Below, one piece after another: positions 10,852 to 22,594 of a stretch of 64,000 nucleotides of DNA (its first letter is position 1; every line of letters starts with the position of its first letter). Origin of the DNA: Galeopsis tetrahit (lineage: Eukaryota > Streptophyta > Magnoliopsida > Lamiales > Lamiaceae). The position numbers and the translations under genes are program-made. The notes under the pieces are model-generated. The model had not been told where the DNA came from and made no database searches. It saw nothing but the letters and a program-made list of their open reading frames with translations. The stretch lies in NCBI GenBank assembly GCA_963675135.1, contig OY776130.1, forward strand, positions 64,514,867-64,578,866. Reading direction: 5' to 3'.

Positions 10852-10854
10852 TAG

Positions 10855-11676
10855 GTAGCATACTATTAATATGTAGTAATATTTTGTTATATCTATATAT
10901 GTTTACTGTATAAATTTTTTTAATCATAATCTTTTTGTTTGGTTATTTTATTGTGATTGATTCTTTTAGTTATTGGTCTAAATTCTTTTTAAAGTTCTTA
11001 ATTAAAAAAAAAGTAATATATATTAATTAAAGTGTGTTATATATAGTTCACAAATCATTTAATCATTCCATCAAGTTTTCATTTATTAATATAATTATTA
11101 TTTAATCTTGCTTGAATATTTTTAATTTTCACATTTAAAATTTTGTGTTCTATATGTATTCGTAATTTATTTATTTAAATTCTTATCAAAATGTTTGCAT
11201 AGACATATATATAGTTATACAAAATAAAAAATCTAAATTATTATACATGTTTATTCTTTTGTGGTACTTTGTGTATTTAATTGTTTATTATATGTTGATA
11301 ATTTAATTTTTAATCTTATAATCAGTCTTATATAATTTATTTATTATATTTAGTTATATATTTATTATATGTATTTTAGTTATTATATATTTTTATAATT
11401 TTGTAAATATGTTAATTTAATAATTTTTTGTTGAAAGTTTTCAATACTATATTTATTGGTTTAAATCTTTTTCAAGGTTCTTAATTTAAGAATTAAATGT
11501 TTATTCATCTATAGTTATTTAAAGTATGTTATACATTTTTTTTTCATTTATCTATTGTTACATAATTACTATATTACATTAAACTTATTTTAAACTACAT
11601 GTAATTTCATGATTATTTTAATTATGGAGTAATATTTTTATTTGACAATTTTATGTTATTACAGTGAATCGATCAT
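10855..11676. other. AT-rich stretch between the CACTA element and Helitron coding remains
   Basis: No coding similarity seen. Probably intron or leader of the Helitron gene, but not demonstrable. Confidence 0.35.
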
Positions 11677-14600
11677 GTGCAAACTCTAACTTCAACGATA
11701 ATAAATAAGAAGCGATCAATTAGTGATATCAATTCAAAATGTATGTTTTTTAAAGTAAATTTTTTTAGATATTATTTTTTATATCAAATAATATTATTCA
11801 TACTTATACTACCTTTATTTGAACTAATTACTCTTTCTTATAATTATCTTATATTAGAGAATGAAGAACCAAGTTCTCATAGATGTACTAGCTCCATTTC
11901 AGAAACAAAAAAAAAAAGGATATTAAGTTTTGGTCCGAATTTGGCGTCATCAAGTTTAGGCAGTGTTTCAGTTCAACCTTTCGCCAATACTTCTAATGGT
12001 ATTTATTTTATTTTATTAGTTCAATATAGTAGAATAAATTTAGTTTATTATATTATTTTTAAATGTCACATTAATTTTTTTTAATTATTTACAGTGTTTG
12101 GTTCGAGATTTTTAATGTCAAGTAATTTATCTTCTGATAAAAGTTTTAATCATCACGATAATTCAACACACCGATCAATGTTAGATGAATCTTAATCGTT
12201 TGTGGTTGATTTGACTGGTGACGATACTGATATCGTTGAATTACAAGCAAGAGATCCCTTATTCAGAGAATTAATGAATTTTAGTGAGAAAAGTCCTAAG
12301 AGAACCTGATGATACATGTGATCATGATAGTCACATACAATGTAAGTTATAACAATTTCATATATTAAAATATTCTAACTACATATATATATATATATAT
12401 GTGTGTGTATATTAATCTTTTTTTTTTTTAATATTATGTATATATATGTATTTATATTTTAATATTAAGTATTCTTTTATTGAACATTTTGTAACATTTT
12501 TCCTTTTTTTTTATTGCAAAGCTATTGACTATTGGGATATTGGAGATCCTATTCATAGTTGTCAATTTTGTGGTGCAATGTTCTGGTATGATGAAAGCTT
12601 AACGGCCCGTCGAGTTTCAGAACGACCAAGATTCTCATTGTGTTGCACTCAAGGAAATATACATATACCATATATGCCTCAACCTCTACCAATTCTTCAA
12701 GAACTACTTTGGGGTATACTGCAAAGAGCAAACATTATTTGGATAATGTTTGTGCTTTTAATAGTATGTTCTGTTTTACTTCTTTGGGTGAGAAGATTGA
12801 TAGAAGTCTTAATATCGGAGGCGCTCCACCGGTGTTCCGCTTACATGGACAAATTTACCATACAATGGGTGGTTTATTGCCATCAAATGGATCTCAACCA
12901 AAGTTTGCTCAATTGTACATTTACGATACTGAGAACGAAATTTCCAACAGAATAAATGTTGTTAGCTAGGTGTTTTTATTTAATTTTCAATTACATGATT
13001 ATTTCCATTCTCCTTTTATATTAATCTTATTTTTTTTTTTAATAACAGGTCAGATCTGCACATCAATACATTACATGCTGAAATAGTAAATGATTTTAAA
13101 AATATGTTGGATGGTCATAATGTACTTGCAAAGAAGTTTCGAGAGGCTAGGCATATATTTCTTGAAGGAAATTATAATGTTATTATGAGCTTGATTGCTA
13201 AAAGGGGACATGATCCTAGAAGATATAACTTACCTACTATCTCTGAGGTTGCTGATGTGGTTGTTGGTAACCTTGATCAAACTCTTGACAGTCGTGATAT
13301 TGTTGTACAAACTTATGTTGCCGAACTTCAACACAGTACATAGTTGAACCCGTCATATCTTGCTTTGCAATATCCACTTCTTTTTCCATATGGTGAGGAT
13401 GTATATACAAAGGATATTTCATTTGCTACATATGCGCTGCATATATAGAACTGGAACGCCTAAGTCCGTTAGTTTTAGAGAGTACTTTGCATTTCGACTT
13501 CAACATAGAAATAGTGAACCTTCTACGATTTTGTCTTAAAAAAGTCTCACTTAACAATTTATTGTTGATGCGTATATTATGATTGAAGCTGGTAGACTTA
13601 AATATATAAGGACACATCAAGCAGAGCTTCGTAGTGAAATGTATAGTGGTGTTCAGGATACAATTTTAGATGGTGAGACAGATGCCCGTGCATTGGGAAA
13701 GCGAGTTGTTTTGCCCCCTTCATTTACTGGAGGTGCACGCTACATGGTTCAAAATTGTCAAGATGCAATGACAATTTGTAGATTGGCCGGTTATCCTCAA
13801 TTATTTATAACCTTCACGTGCAATCAAAAATGGCTTGAGATTGTACGTTTTTTTAAAACAGAAGGGACTTAATCCTGAAAACCGCCCAGATATAATATGT
13901 CGAATATTTAAGATCAAACTTGAAGGATTATTAAATGATATTTGGAAAAAAAAATATTTGGGAATGTCAAAGCAGGTATTTAAATTTATTTATTTTTTCT
14001 TTTACATTTATAATTTTATTGTCATTTAATAACATCTATTCACTACATTTTATCTTTTAATATTTTTTGTAATTTTATCTGCAGTTTTTTATACTATTGA
14101 ATTCCAAAAGCGAGGTCTTCCCCATGCACATATATTTGTGTTTCTTGAAAATCACAATGAGGTTTATATATATTTAATGTTGCTACATTAGGTTTTATTA
14201 TAATTGATTATTCTTTATCTCTTTTTTTTTAATTGTTACAGTTTCCATATGGGAATGATATTGATCGCATCATTTCTGCTGAGTTGCCTTATAAGGAAAA
14301 TGATCCACAGTACTTTAATGTTGTTTGTGATTTAATGATTCATGGTCCTTATGGTGCTGTAAATCCAAGTTCTCCTTGCATGACCGATGAAGGTTCATGT
14401 ACAAAACATTTTCCTAAAAGATTTGTTTCAAAGTCTTCTATTGATGAAGATGGTTAACCTATTTGTAGGCGAAGGGATGATGGAAGGACTTTGAATAAGA
14501 ACGACTTTGTTTTGCATAACAGACATGTTGTTCCCCATAATCGTTATCTTCTTTTGAAGTACGGTGCACACATCAATGTTGAATGGTGTAATCAATCAAG

Positions 14601-17502
14601 ATCCATAAAATACCTGTTCAAGTATGTCAACAAAGGACATGATCGTGTTACTGTATCGTTCTTTGAAAGTAAGGAGCAGTCTGATGGTAAAGCAGATTTG
14701 GATGAAGTTAAAATGTACTATGACTGTAGGTACATTTCTCCATGTAAAGCTGCTTGGAGAATTTTCGGATTTGAGATTAATTACAGAAATCTTCCAGTTG
14801 AACGTTTGGGATTTCATCTTCCTGATCAGCAGACTGTTTTAGTTGGTGATGGTGCATCTTTGGAATCGATCTTGGAAAGACCAACGGTAAAGCAAATCAT
14901 GTTCTTAGCTTGGTTTGAACTCAACAAGAATTCTTCTAAAGTAAGAAATTTAACTTATGTTGAAATACCACAATTCTTTGTATGAAAGCCGAAAATTAGA
15001 GCGTGGGTTGAAAGGAAAAGAGATTTTTCAATCAGACGTATTTGTTATGTTCCTACTGGTATTAGTGAGGCACATTACCTGAGGATACTCTTGAATGTAG
15101 TTCGTGGACCTACATCTTATGATGATTTGAAGAAATTTAATGGAGTAATCCATCCAACGTTTCGGGAAGCTTGCTTTGCTAGAGGTTTGTTGGAAGATGA
15201 TAGAGAGTATGTTGATGGTATGGACGAGGTTAGTCGTTGGGCTTCAGCATTTTCGATGAGATCTTTATTTGTTACGATACTACCATCAGGTTCATTGGGT
15301 CGACCTTATGATGTTTGGAAAAAGTGTTGGAGACATCTCTTTGATGATATTCTTTATAATAGACGGAGAAATGTGCATTTCCAGGTATATTTAATTATTT
15401 GCTTTTTTAATTTAATGACATTATAATTATTCAATTTCACTAATGTGAAAGTCATTTTAAGTCAGTTGTTCAATTAATTACTTTAAATTATTTGTGATTT
15501 ATTGATAACTTTGATTGATTATATTATTTTCACATAATTTACTTTGCACAAATTTATCAAAATTCTAAAAGATGCAACTATAAATTTCAATTAAATTTAC
15601 TTTAAATTAACATGCAACTTTAAATTCGATAACTTTGCATAAATTCATCACACTTTTACTTATAAAAAAATTAAAATTTTATATTGATTTATTTTATCAT
15701 AATTAACTAAAATAATTTTAATTGTAATTTCTTGTAGAATTAAGGATGACAGATGATGAAATCAAGAGTTGTTGTTTGATAGAAATCAATAATTTGTTGC
15801 GGGCTCTTGGTAAGTTTTTGCAAGATTTTGAAGGCATTTCGGTGGTAAACCATGATCCGAACTTTTCATCGAGAAATAGATTGATTTTGAATGAGTTTAC
15901 ATACAACATGGCTGATTTGAAGTCAGAGTTTGAGGATTTAATTAGCAAACTTAGTGATGAACAACGTGGTGTGTACGATAGAATAATTACCTCCATTCAA
16001 TCCGGTAAGGGTGGTGTGTTTTTTGTTTGTGGATATGGTGGAACAGGTAAAACTTTTATATGGAAGACTTTGTCTGCATGTTTGAGGTCTAAGGGCAAGA
16101 TTGTAATTAATGTAGCATCGAGTGGTATAGCTTCACTTCTTCTTCCAGGTGGACGTACTGCTCATTCCAGATTTTCCATTCCAATTAATATTACTAAGCA
16201 ATATTCATCAAGGAAGTCCTCTTGCTGAACTCTTGATTAAATGTGATCTTATAATATGGGATGAAGTGACAATGGTTAAAAGATATTGTATTGAGGCTCT
16301 TGATACCACTTTGAATGATATTATGCAGCTCACATATCTTTTGTCATCTGAACTGCCTTTTGGCGTTAAGACTGTTGTGTTTGGAGATGATTTTCGTCAG
16401 ATATTACCCGTTATTCCAAAAGGAACTAGGCATGATATCGTTCACGCTACTATCAATTCATCCAATTTGTGGAATGATTGTACTCTTCTGAAACTCACTA
16501 AGAACTTGAGGCTTCAACACCTAAGATCCGATGAACTTTTACATGAATTGATTTTTTTTTTTTTTGAATGGATAGCATCTATTAGAGATGGTACTATAGG
16601 AAAATAAATTGAGTACGGATTTGATGTAAAAATTCCTGAGGATATTTTGCTAAAGTGTGGTGATGATCCGATTTCTACTATTGTTGATAGCATTTATCCC
16701 AATTTTAAGAATATGATGGATGATCATAACTATTTACAAAGTAGAGCTATTCTTGCACCCACGTTAAATGTTGTCAGGTCAATAAATGAGCACATGATTC
16801 AGTTAAATGAAAAGAAATCACGTACTTATTTGAGCTCCGACAGTCCTTGCAGATCTGATCTGAATGTTGATAATTTGGCTAATGTTCATACTCCAAATTT
16901 TTTGAATAGTTTGAAGTGTTCTGGTGTACCTGATCATTAATTGAATTTGAAAGTTGGAACGCCGGTAATGTTATTGAGAAATATAGATCACTCAAATGGC
17001 TTATGCAATATAACCAGGTTTGTGTCTTTTGTTTTTAGCAACTTTTTCTTTATTATTATTTCTTTTTTATCATTTAAAATTTTGCATTTGTTTTATCTAT
17101 AATATATTTTTTTTTCTATTGTTAGGTTGGTTATAACCAGGTTGGGTGATAAAGTTCTTGAAGCTAATGTTCTAACTGGAAGTAGTTGTGGAAACCTGGT
17201 ATTGATACCGCGACTTACGTTGACGCCTTCTAATCCTATATTGCCTTTCAAGTTTCAACGTAGACAGTTTCCGTTGATTGTGTCGTATGCTATGACTATT
17301 AATAAAAGTTAGTGACTATCATTTTCTAATGTAGGTGTGTTTTTTTTAAAAAAAACTGTATTTAGTCATGGTCAATTATATGTAGCCATATCTAGAATAA
17401 CAAATTGTCGTGGTTTGAAAATCCTGTTATGTCATGACAACAATCGTAATTGTAATATCACAAATAACGTAGTGTTTCATGATTGTTTTTTGAATGTTTG
17501 AT
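11677..17502 (+). pseudogene. Decayed Helitron Rep-helicase gene
   Basis: A plant RepHel transposase (HUH nickase fused to a Pif1-type helicase for rolling-circle transposition) can be followed in pieces. The N-terminal region is at 12520-12960 (DYWDIGDPIHSCQFCGAMFW, later FAQLYIYDTENEISNRI) with a frameshift near 12720. 13050-13870 holds the Helitron-like domain. 14099-14161 holds the HUH motif GLPHAHIFV (His codons 14123-14125 and 14129-14131). 14602-14634 holds the two-tyrosine motif YLFKYVNK. The helicase has Walker A GYGGTGKT at 16031-16054, Walker B IIWDEV, FGDDFRQILP, and a C-terminal SHGQLYVAISR near 17370. Breaks include in-frame stops at 13341, 14455, 14983 and 16605 and a frameshift near 16199. 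Catalytic motifs survive, but no single frame does. Confidence 0.9.
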
Positions 17503-17685
17503 TCTATAATAATTTAATATTTAAGTTTCATAAGTTTTAAGCTACTTATTTTGTATAAGTCATTACTATTGTTTATTTTAAGATTAATAATTTATGAACA
17601 TCTTATCAATGTTTATTTTATTATTTTTATAAATTTGATATAATATAATAAATATTGGTTAACAATAATTAATTTTTTAATTATG

Positions 17686-17719
<34 letters not shown>

Positions 17720-17836
17720 ATATAAGTTAGTTGTATTATTATAAAATTAATTCATACTATAAATATATTTAAAATTTAAAATGTCGTCACATTTTTTAAC
17801 ACATCAGTCCGTGCGTCAGCACGGGTGCCCTACTAG
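11677..17836 (+). mobile_element. Autonomous-type Helitron, 3' end defined, 5' end not found
   Basis: The 3' terminus is textbook. A hairpin CCGTGC-GTCA-GCACGG lies at 17809-17824 and is followed after eight bases by ctag (17833-17836), with a host T at 17837. A Helitron 5' end should be TC after a host A. I could not place it; the true element extends left of 11677 and probably to at least 10400. Confidence 0.8.
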
Positions 17837-18001
17837 TTGTAATAAAGAGCAACAAACGTTATTTCAGAACATGCAAACTAACATTATCGATGCTTATGTG
17901 TACTTTATTCAGACTTTTTTTCTTTCAATTACATGAAAACTTAATTTTTTTTTCCACTCATCATCTATGTTGGCTAGCGTAGCTCGTTGCAAAATCTATG
18001 A

Positions 18002-18213
18002 GGTTGTGTTTGGATGAGGGGATTTCAAATGAAATGATTTAAAATTAGATGGATTTCAAATGACATGGTTTTAGCGAGAATTTAAAATCCTCTCAATTTT
18101 AACTAAAAAAGATGTTGATTATTTGAAATCCATTCATTTAATCCAAACATATGGAGTGGATTTAGATCATGGATTTAAAATCCATACCTAAATACCTCAA
18201 TCCAAACACAACC
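18002..18213. mobile_element. 212-bp Tourist-like MITE
   Basis: Termini GGTTGTGTTTGGATGAGG and (reverse complement of right end) GGTTGTGTTTGGATTGAGG, flanked by the 3-bp repeat TGA at 17999-18001 and 18214-18216. The interior is palindromic around gaaatccattc / gatggatttc. Confidence 0.8.
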
Positions 18214-19248
18214 TGAGTTTATTAAGTTCGATCTATGTAAAATTCAGCTTTGATATGTCCACCAATCATTCGACGAGTTGAGTACATCCATCCCCGGCCA
18301 ATTTGGCCAAATTTTAGACTCTATATAATTATATATAAATTTTATCTTCAAACCATATATCCATCACACCAATTGAACACATGAATCAGGTATATCTAAC
18401 TAATTATATAATTTTATAAAAATAAAAATATATTGAAACAAGAGATAAATGGTAAAAATGTAGTGGAATTAAAGGTTGTGGCACCAAAAATAAAGGTAGA
18501 TGAACTCTGATAGTAGCAAACACGTACTTCGACTGTTTTTAAGTGACTAAAATATGATACTAATTTTAATTAAAATGTGACAACAATATAACTGAATTGT
18601 GATTAGTGCACAAATCTAACACCAAGTCCATATGAGACCATATGCATGTGTAAATTAAAGGGTAATTTATGTAACTTTCCCTACCAATTTTTTACAATAA
18701 TAAAACAAAATATGTTCTTTATTAATATATTTAAGTTCATCGAATTAATGAAAACTTAACCATCACAAAAGAAAAGAAAAAAAGTAGTACATTATATAAT
18801 AATTGCTACGTTGCTTCATACCTAATTAAACCAAATTCAGCCCATCAATATATATTGCTTGGATAACAACATAGCATCAATATTTTCAATAATTAGCTAG
18901 TAGATGTGTTTGCTCACCTACCTACCTTTTTTTTCTTATGGTATATAATTGTTCTTTAAACTCGTCTGATTATGTAGCCAAATGACGCTGCAGTCTAATA
19001 TCTTATGGTAGTTGATCAGCTAATTCGACCATCGTTTTAATAATAATTGGTATATTAATTGTATATATACATGATATATAACATTATTTTAAATTGAAGA
19101 CAAAATCTTGTGTTAAAATATTGCATGGATCGCATATATAGTACTAATGAAGTAATGAGTCACAACTCACAATCATCTAAATTTAACCCTCAAATCTAAT
19201 TTTTATCAACTACATTAATTTTTCACTGCAGTATTGCATAAAAAATTA

Positions 19249-19505
19249 CTTCCTCCGTCCCAACATTATTTGCATAGTTTGACTAGCACGGTTTTTAAAA
19301 AAATGGAATTTAGTGATTGGTGATGTAAGATAAATAAGGGGTATTTTAAGTGATTTGATGAGGTGTAAAGTAAAATTTATGTAAAAAGAAGTGTCAATTT
19401 TAAAAATAGAATAATGTTGTGAGGGTATAAATTTTGTAGGGTGTTTTCATATTAAGAGTGTACAAGTAATTTTGGATTATTTCAATAAAAAAAATGTGCA
19501 AGTAA
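19249..19505. mobile_element. Right-truncated Stowaway MITE
   Basis: The left end CTTCCTCCGTCCCAACATTA after TA is typical. The right side matches the inner part (gtgcaagtaat pairs with attatttgca) but lacks the GGACGGAG terminus. Confidence 0.55.
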
Positions 19506-20318
19506 TCAAAAATTCACACCATGTTTGTGCATGACCTCAAATGAAATTATTTATTAACTTCAATCTCTCTCACACTACTAATAGAATTTTTGGGCACATT
19601 GTAGTTTGAAGGCAAGAATGTTGGTTTGCTACATAGACAATTCTCTTTATATTAGTGTTTTATAAATATGCATACATAGGAATAATAAGTTAAATATTTG
19701 TGTGTGTGTAATATATTTCCTAGGGTAAAATAATGTAAATTAAATTCTAATCATGTTATTAGGCAATATTAATCTTAATTTTGAAATAAATAGAAATTTT
19801 TTTTTTGTTAATTCAGGATTGAACTTAAACTAACTTAGGATTAAATTTCTTCAACTGATTTAGTAGTTATTTTTCATACGTATTCCCATACGCTATAGTA
19901 TACATATATTTTTGTGTCGTGTGTAGCACTTTATGCTTTGTTTCAACAAGGCCACAACAACCCCGAGGCTTGAGTGAATTCATGACGCAATTTTGAAATA
20001 ACACCTTCCTTGATGTAGAAATAATAATGATGACAAAATGCGTTAAAGATTAGGAAAATTGAACATATAATGAAGCCTGAAAAAGTGACACGAATGAATT
20101 GAATATCTAGTTAGGAAATTTGGTGTATTTTTCTCCATAGTCTACACCAACTCCTTCCCTAAAACTCATTCTCTCTCAATATTCTTAGAAATAGCAACTT
20201 TTTTATTCTTTCAATCTTCTATATTCACATATAACCCCATATCATGCATCATATTTTATGTTATTATTCATCTTATTAAACCCATTGCATCAATAATATA
20301 CCCACTAAAAACACCCTT

Positions 20319-21620
20319 ATGTCCATAATGGCAATGTTATATCTAGTGTTGATGACTTTTCTAGTCACAGCCGTTTCCACGTCAAGAAGCTTACTCGACG
20401 TGGAAACGGCTGGATTTCAAGTCAAACTACGACACGTGGATTGGGGAGGAAACTACACCAAATGGGAGCTCCTCCGCCGCGGGATGACACGTGGCAAAAA
20501 GAGAATGGAAAAGCTATACGCCATGGCCACTGTGGCGGAGGACCCCTCCATCTCCTCCCCACTCCACGCTGGCAACGGCGAGTTTCTGATGGACTTATCC
20601 ATCGGAACCCCGCCGTTGTCTTACTCGGCCATATTAGACACCGGTAGTGACCTAATATGGACTCAATGCAAACCTTGCTCCAATTGTTTCAAACAAGCAA
20701 CTCCGATTTTCGACCCCGAAAAGTCGACTTCGTTCTCGAAGCTGCCCTGCACAAGCGACCTCTGCACGGCGCTTCCCACGTCGTCATGCAGCGGGGGCAG
20801 CTGCGAGTACTTGTACACGTACGGCGACTATTCGTCGACCCAAGGCGTTTTGGCGACGGAGACTTTCACGTTCGGGAAAGCCTCCGTCGCGAAAATCGGG
20901 TTCGGGTGTGGGTCGGATAACGAGGGGGGCGGGTTTAGTCAAGGTGGCGGGCTCGTCGGGCTGGGACGGGGGCCGTTGTCGCTCGTTTCCCAGCTCGACG
21001 AGCCCAAGTTTTCGTACTGCTTAACGTCGATCGATTCGACGAAAAGTAGTACACTTTTGATGGGGTCTATTGCAAGTAGTAAAACAAGTGATTCTTCGGA
21101 TTCAATCAAAACTACACCATTGATCAAAAATCCATCATCACCATCATTTTACTATCTTACCCTTGAAGGAATCTCGGTTGGGGGCACCCTTCTGCCCATC
21201 AAGGACTCCACTTTTGCACTCAAGGCTGACGGCTCGGGCGGCATGATAATCGACTCGGGCACTACAATCACTTACTTGGAGGAAAGTGTTTTTCGTGTCT
21301 TGAAAAAGGAATTCATCACCCAAGTGCAGCTCCCCGTCGACGAATCGAACGAGACGGGGCTCGACCTCTGCTTCACTCTTCCGTCGGGGGCGCAAAACGT
21401 CGAGGTGCCGAAGCTCGTGTTTCATTTCAAAGGGGCGGATGTTGATTTGCCCGGGGAGAACTACATGATTGGTGACTCGAGTGGGGTGGTTTGTTTGGCA
21501 ATGGGGAGTTCAAATGGGATGTCTATATTTGGAAACATTCAGCAGCAGAATATACAAGTGGTTCATGATCTTGTTAAGGAGACTATATCATTTGTGCCCA
21601 CACAGTGTGATCAATTGTGA
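20319..21620 (+). CDS. Nepenthesin-type aspartic protease (pepsin family A1)
   Basis: A complete intronless frame of 433 codons. Residues 1-21 form a hydrophobic signal peptide, followed by a prosegment to about residue 85. The N-terminal lobe has the catalytic motif DTGS at 107-110 within ILDTGSDLIWTQC. The Cys-rich nepenthesin insert follows (CKPCSNC at 117-123, then C144, C149, C157, C162). The second catalytic motif DSGT is at 312-315 (IIDSGTTITYL), and SIFGNIQQQN lies near the C-terminus. Plant members are secreted or vacuolar endopeptidases acting in acid compartments, with roles from defence to development; the substrate cannot be told from sequence. The ATG at 20328 (Met4) has a better context (A at -3, G at +4) than the first ATG, so translation may begin there. 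The coding part is much more GC-rich than its surroundings. No defect seen. Confidence 0.95.
   Translation: MSIMAMLYLVLMTFLVTAVSTSRSLLDVETAGFQVKLRHVDWGGNYTKWELLRRGMTRGKKRMEKLYAMATVAEDPSISSPLHAGNGEFLMDLSIGTPPLSYSAILDTGSDLIWTQCKPCSNCFKQATPIFDPEKSTSFSKLPCTSDLCTALPTSSCSGGSCEYLYTYGDYSSTQGVLATETFTFGKASVAKIGFGCGSDNEGGGFSQGGGLVGLGRGPLSLVSQLDEPKFSYCLTSIDSTKSSTLLMGSIASSKTSDSSDSIKTTPLIKNPSSPSFYYLTLEGISVGGTLLPIKDSTFALKADGSGGMIIDSGTTITYLEESVFRVLKKEFITQVQLPVDESNETGLDLCFTLPSGAQNVEVPKLVFHFKGADVDLPGENYMIGDSSGVVCLAMGSSNGMSIFGNIQQQNIQVVHDLVKETISFVPTQCDQL
20368..20412. repeat. Perfect 16-bp inverted repeat within the protease coding region
   Basis: CAGCCGTTTCCACGTC (20368-20383) and its exact reverse complement (20397-20412) flank a 13-base loop. 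It covers the end of the signal peptide and start of the prosegment, so the mRNA can form a strong hairpin about 50-90 bases after the start codon. Confidence 0.9.
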
Positions 21621-22594
21621 ACAATTATATCTTTATTAAGTCCTGGATCAAAGTCTAATTACATGTTATAATATTGTTTTGTGTGTGTAAATTAGAGCGA
21701 GAGACAGGGGAGATTTTTCATCAACTTCAATTGGTTTTTTCTTTCTTTGTTTCCATTTCACAGATTTCTCTTTGGACTATATATGGCATGGCATATTATC
21801 AATGTATATATAATCCTCATTAGTTTTGTTTCTCTAATTATACTCCCTCAGCAGTTAATCATTCTGAGTATTTCATTGTTAAATAGTTTAATCAGAAAAT
21901 AATTTTAATGAACTTACTACTGTATTTCTTTGAGTTTATACCACTTATAATAATCTATTTGGCTTTACACAATAGCGAGCATTTACCGTTTAGCCCTGGG
22001 CGGTAGATTTATGTTCAGCGTCACATTGGTTGTAGATCGATCTATCCTCCAATGGAAAAGTTTGAAGACATGATTTGCGGCTATGTATTTTCATATAAAT
22101 ATTGTGTGCATGTTTTTTATTTAGACGAAAGATAGTAACGTAAGTTCACAATTTCAAATTAACGTCATTAGTGTTCTTTGATCAAAAGTGATCACTGGGG
22201 ATTTCATGCATACTTTAAACACAAATTTGATCTAGAGGCTGAAGTGTTCTTAAAAAACTATGGAAAACCCTCTTCAATGACAAAATTCCCGATCAAGAAA
22301 AACGTACACCTCTAAGTAGAAAATGTACTAAAACGAGAATACTCAAAGTTCATATCACTGTACAAAAACAAAGAAAAAAATCTGGGTTTTATTAAATCCA
22401 TTTCTAAAGAGAATGTATTATATTTATATACACCTTGTGTATAGTGTGCTAAATAAAAAAATTAATTCCATATGTTACATTCGAACTTATAATGTAGTGT
22501 TGCACTTACCAAAAGAAAGGAAATACAATTCAAAAATAACGATCTCAACCGATTTCATTCAACTCGAGAAAAGGCGCATTTAGAGTATTTGATT
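21621..22594. other. Convergent 3' region between the protease and the TRM3-like gene
   Basis: Holds the 3' ends of two convergent genes (protease on plus, methyltransferase on minus). No other gene seen. Confidence 0.5.

Larger units (their letters stand above)
17838..20318. other. Intergenic region upstream of the aspartic protease
   Basis: Contains two MITEs listed separately and otherwise AT-rich sequence without genes. The last few hundred bases would hold the protease promoter; I cannot assign a TATA box with confidence. Confidence 0.5.

Noticed and set aside
10386..11676. 5' TC terminus of the large Helitron
   Set aside because: Several TC plus AT-rich candidates exist, none with a convincing match to a Helitron 5' end.
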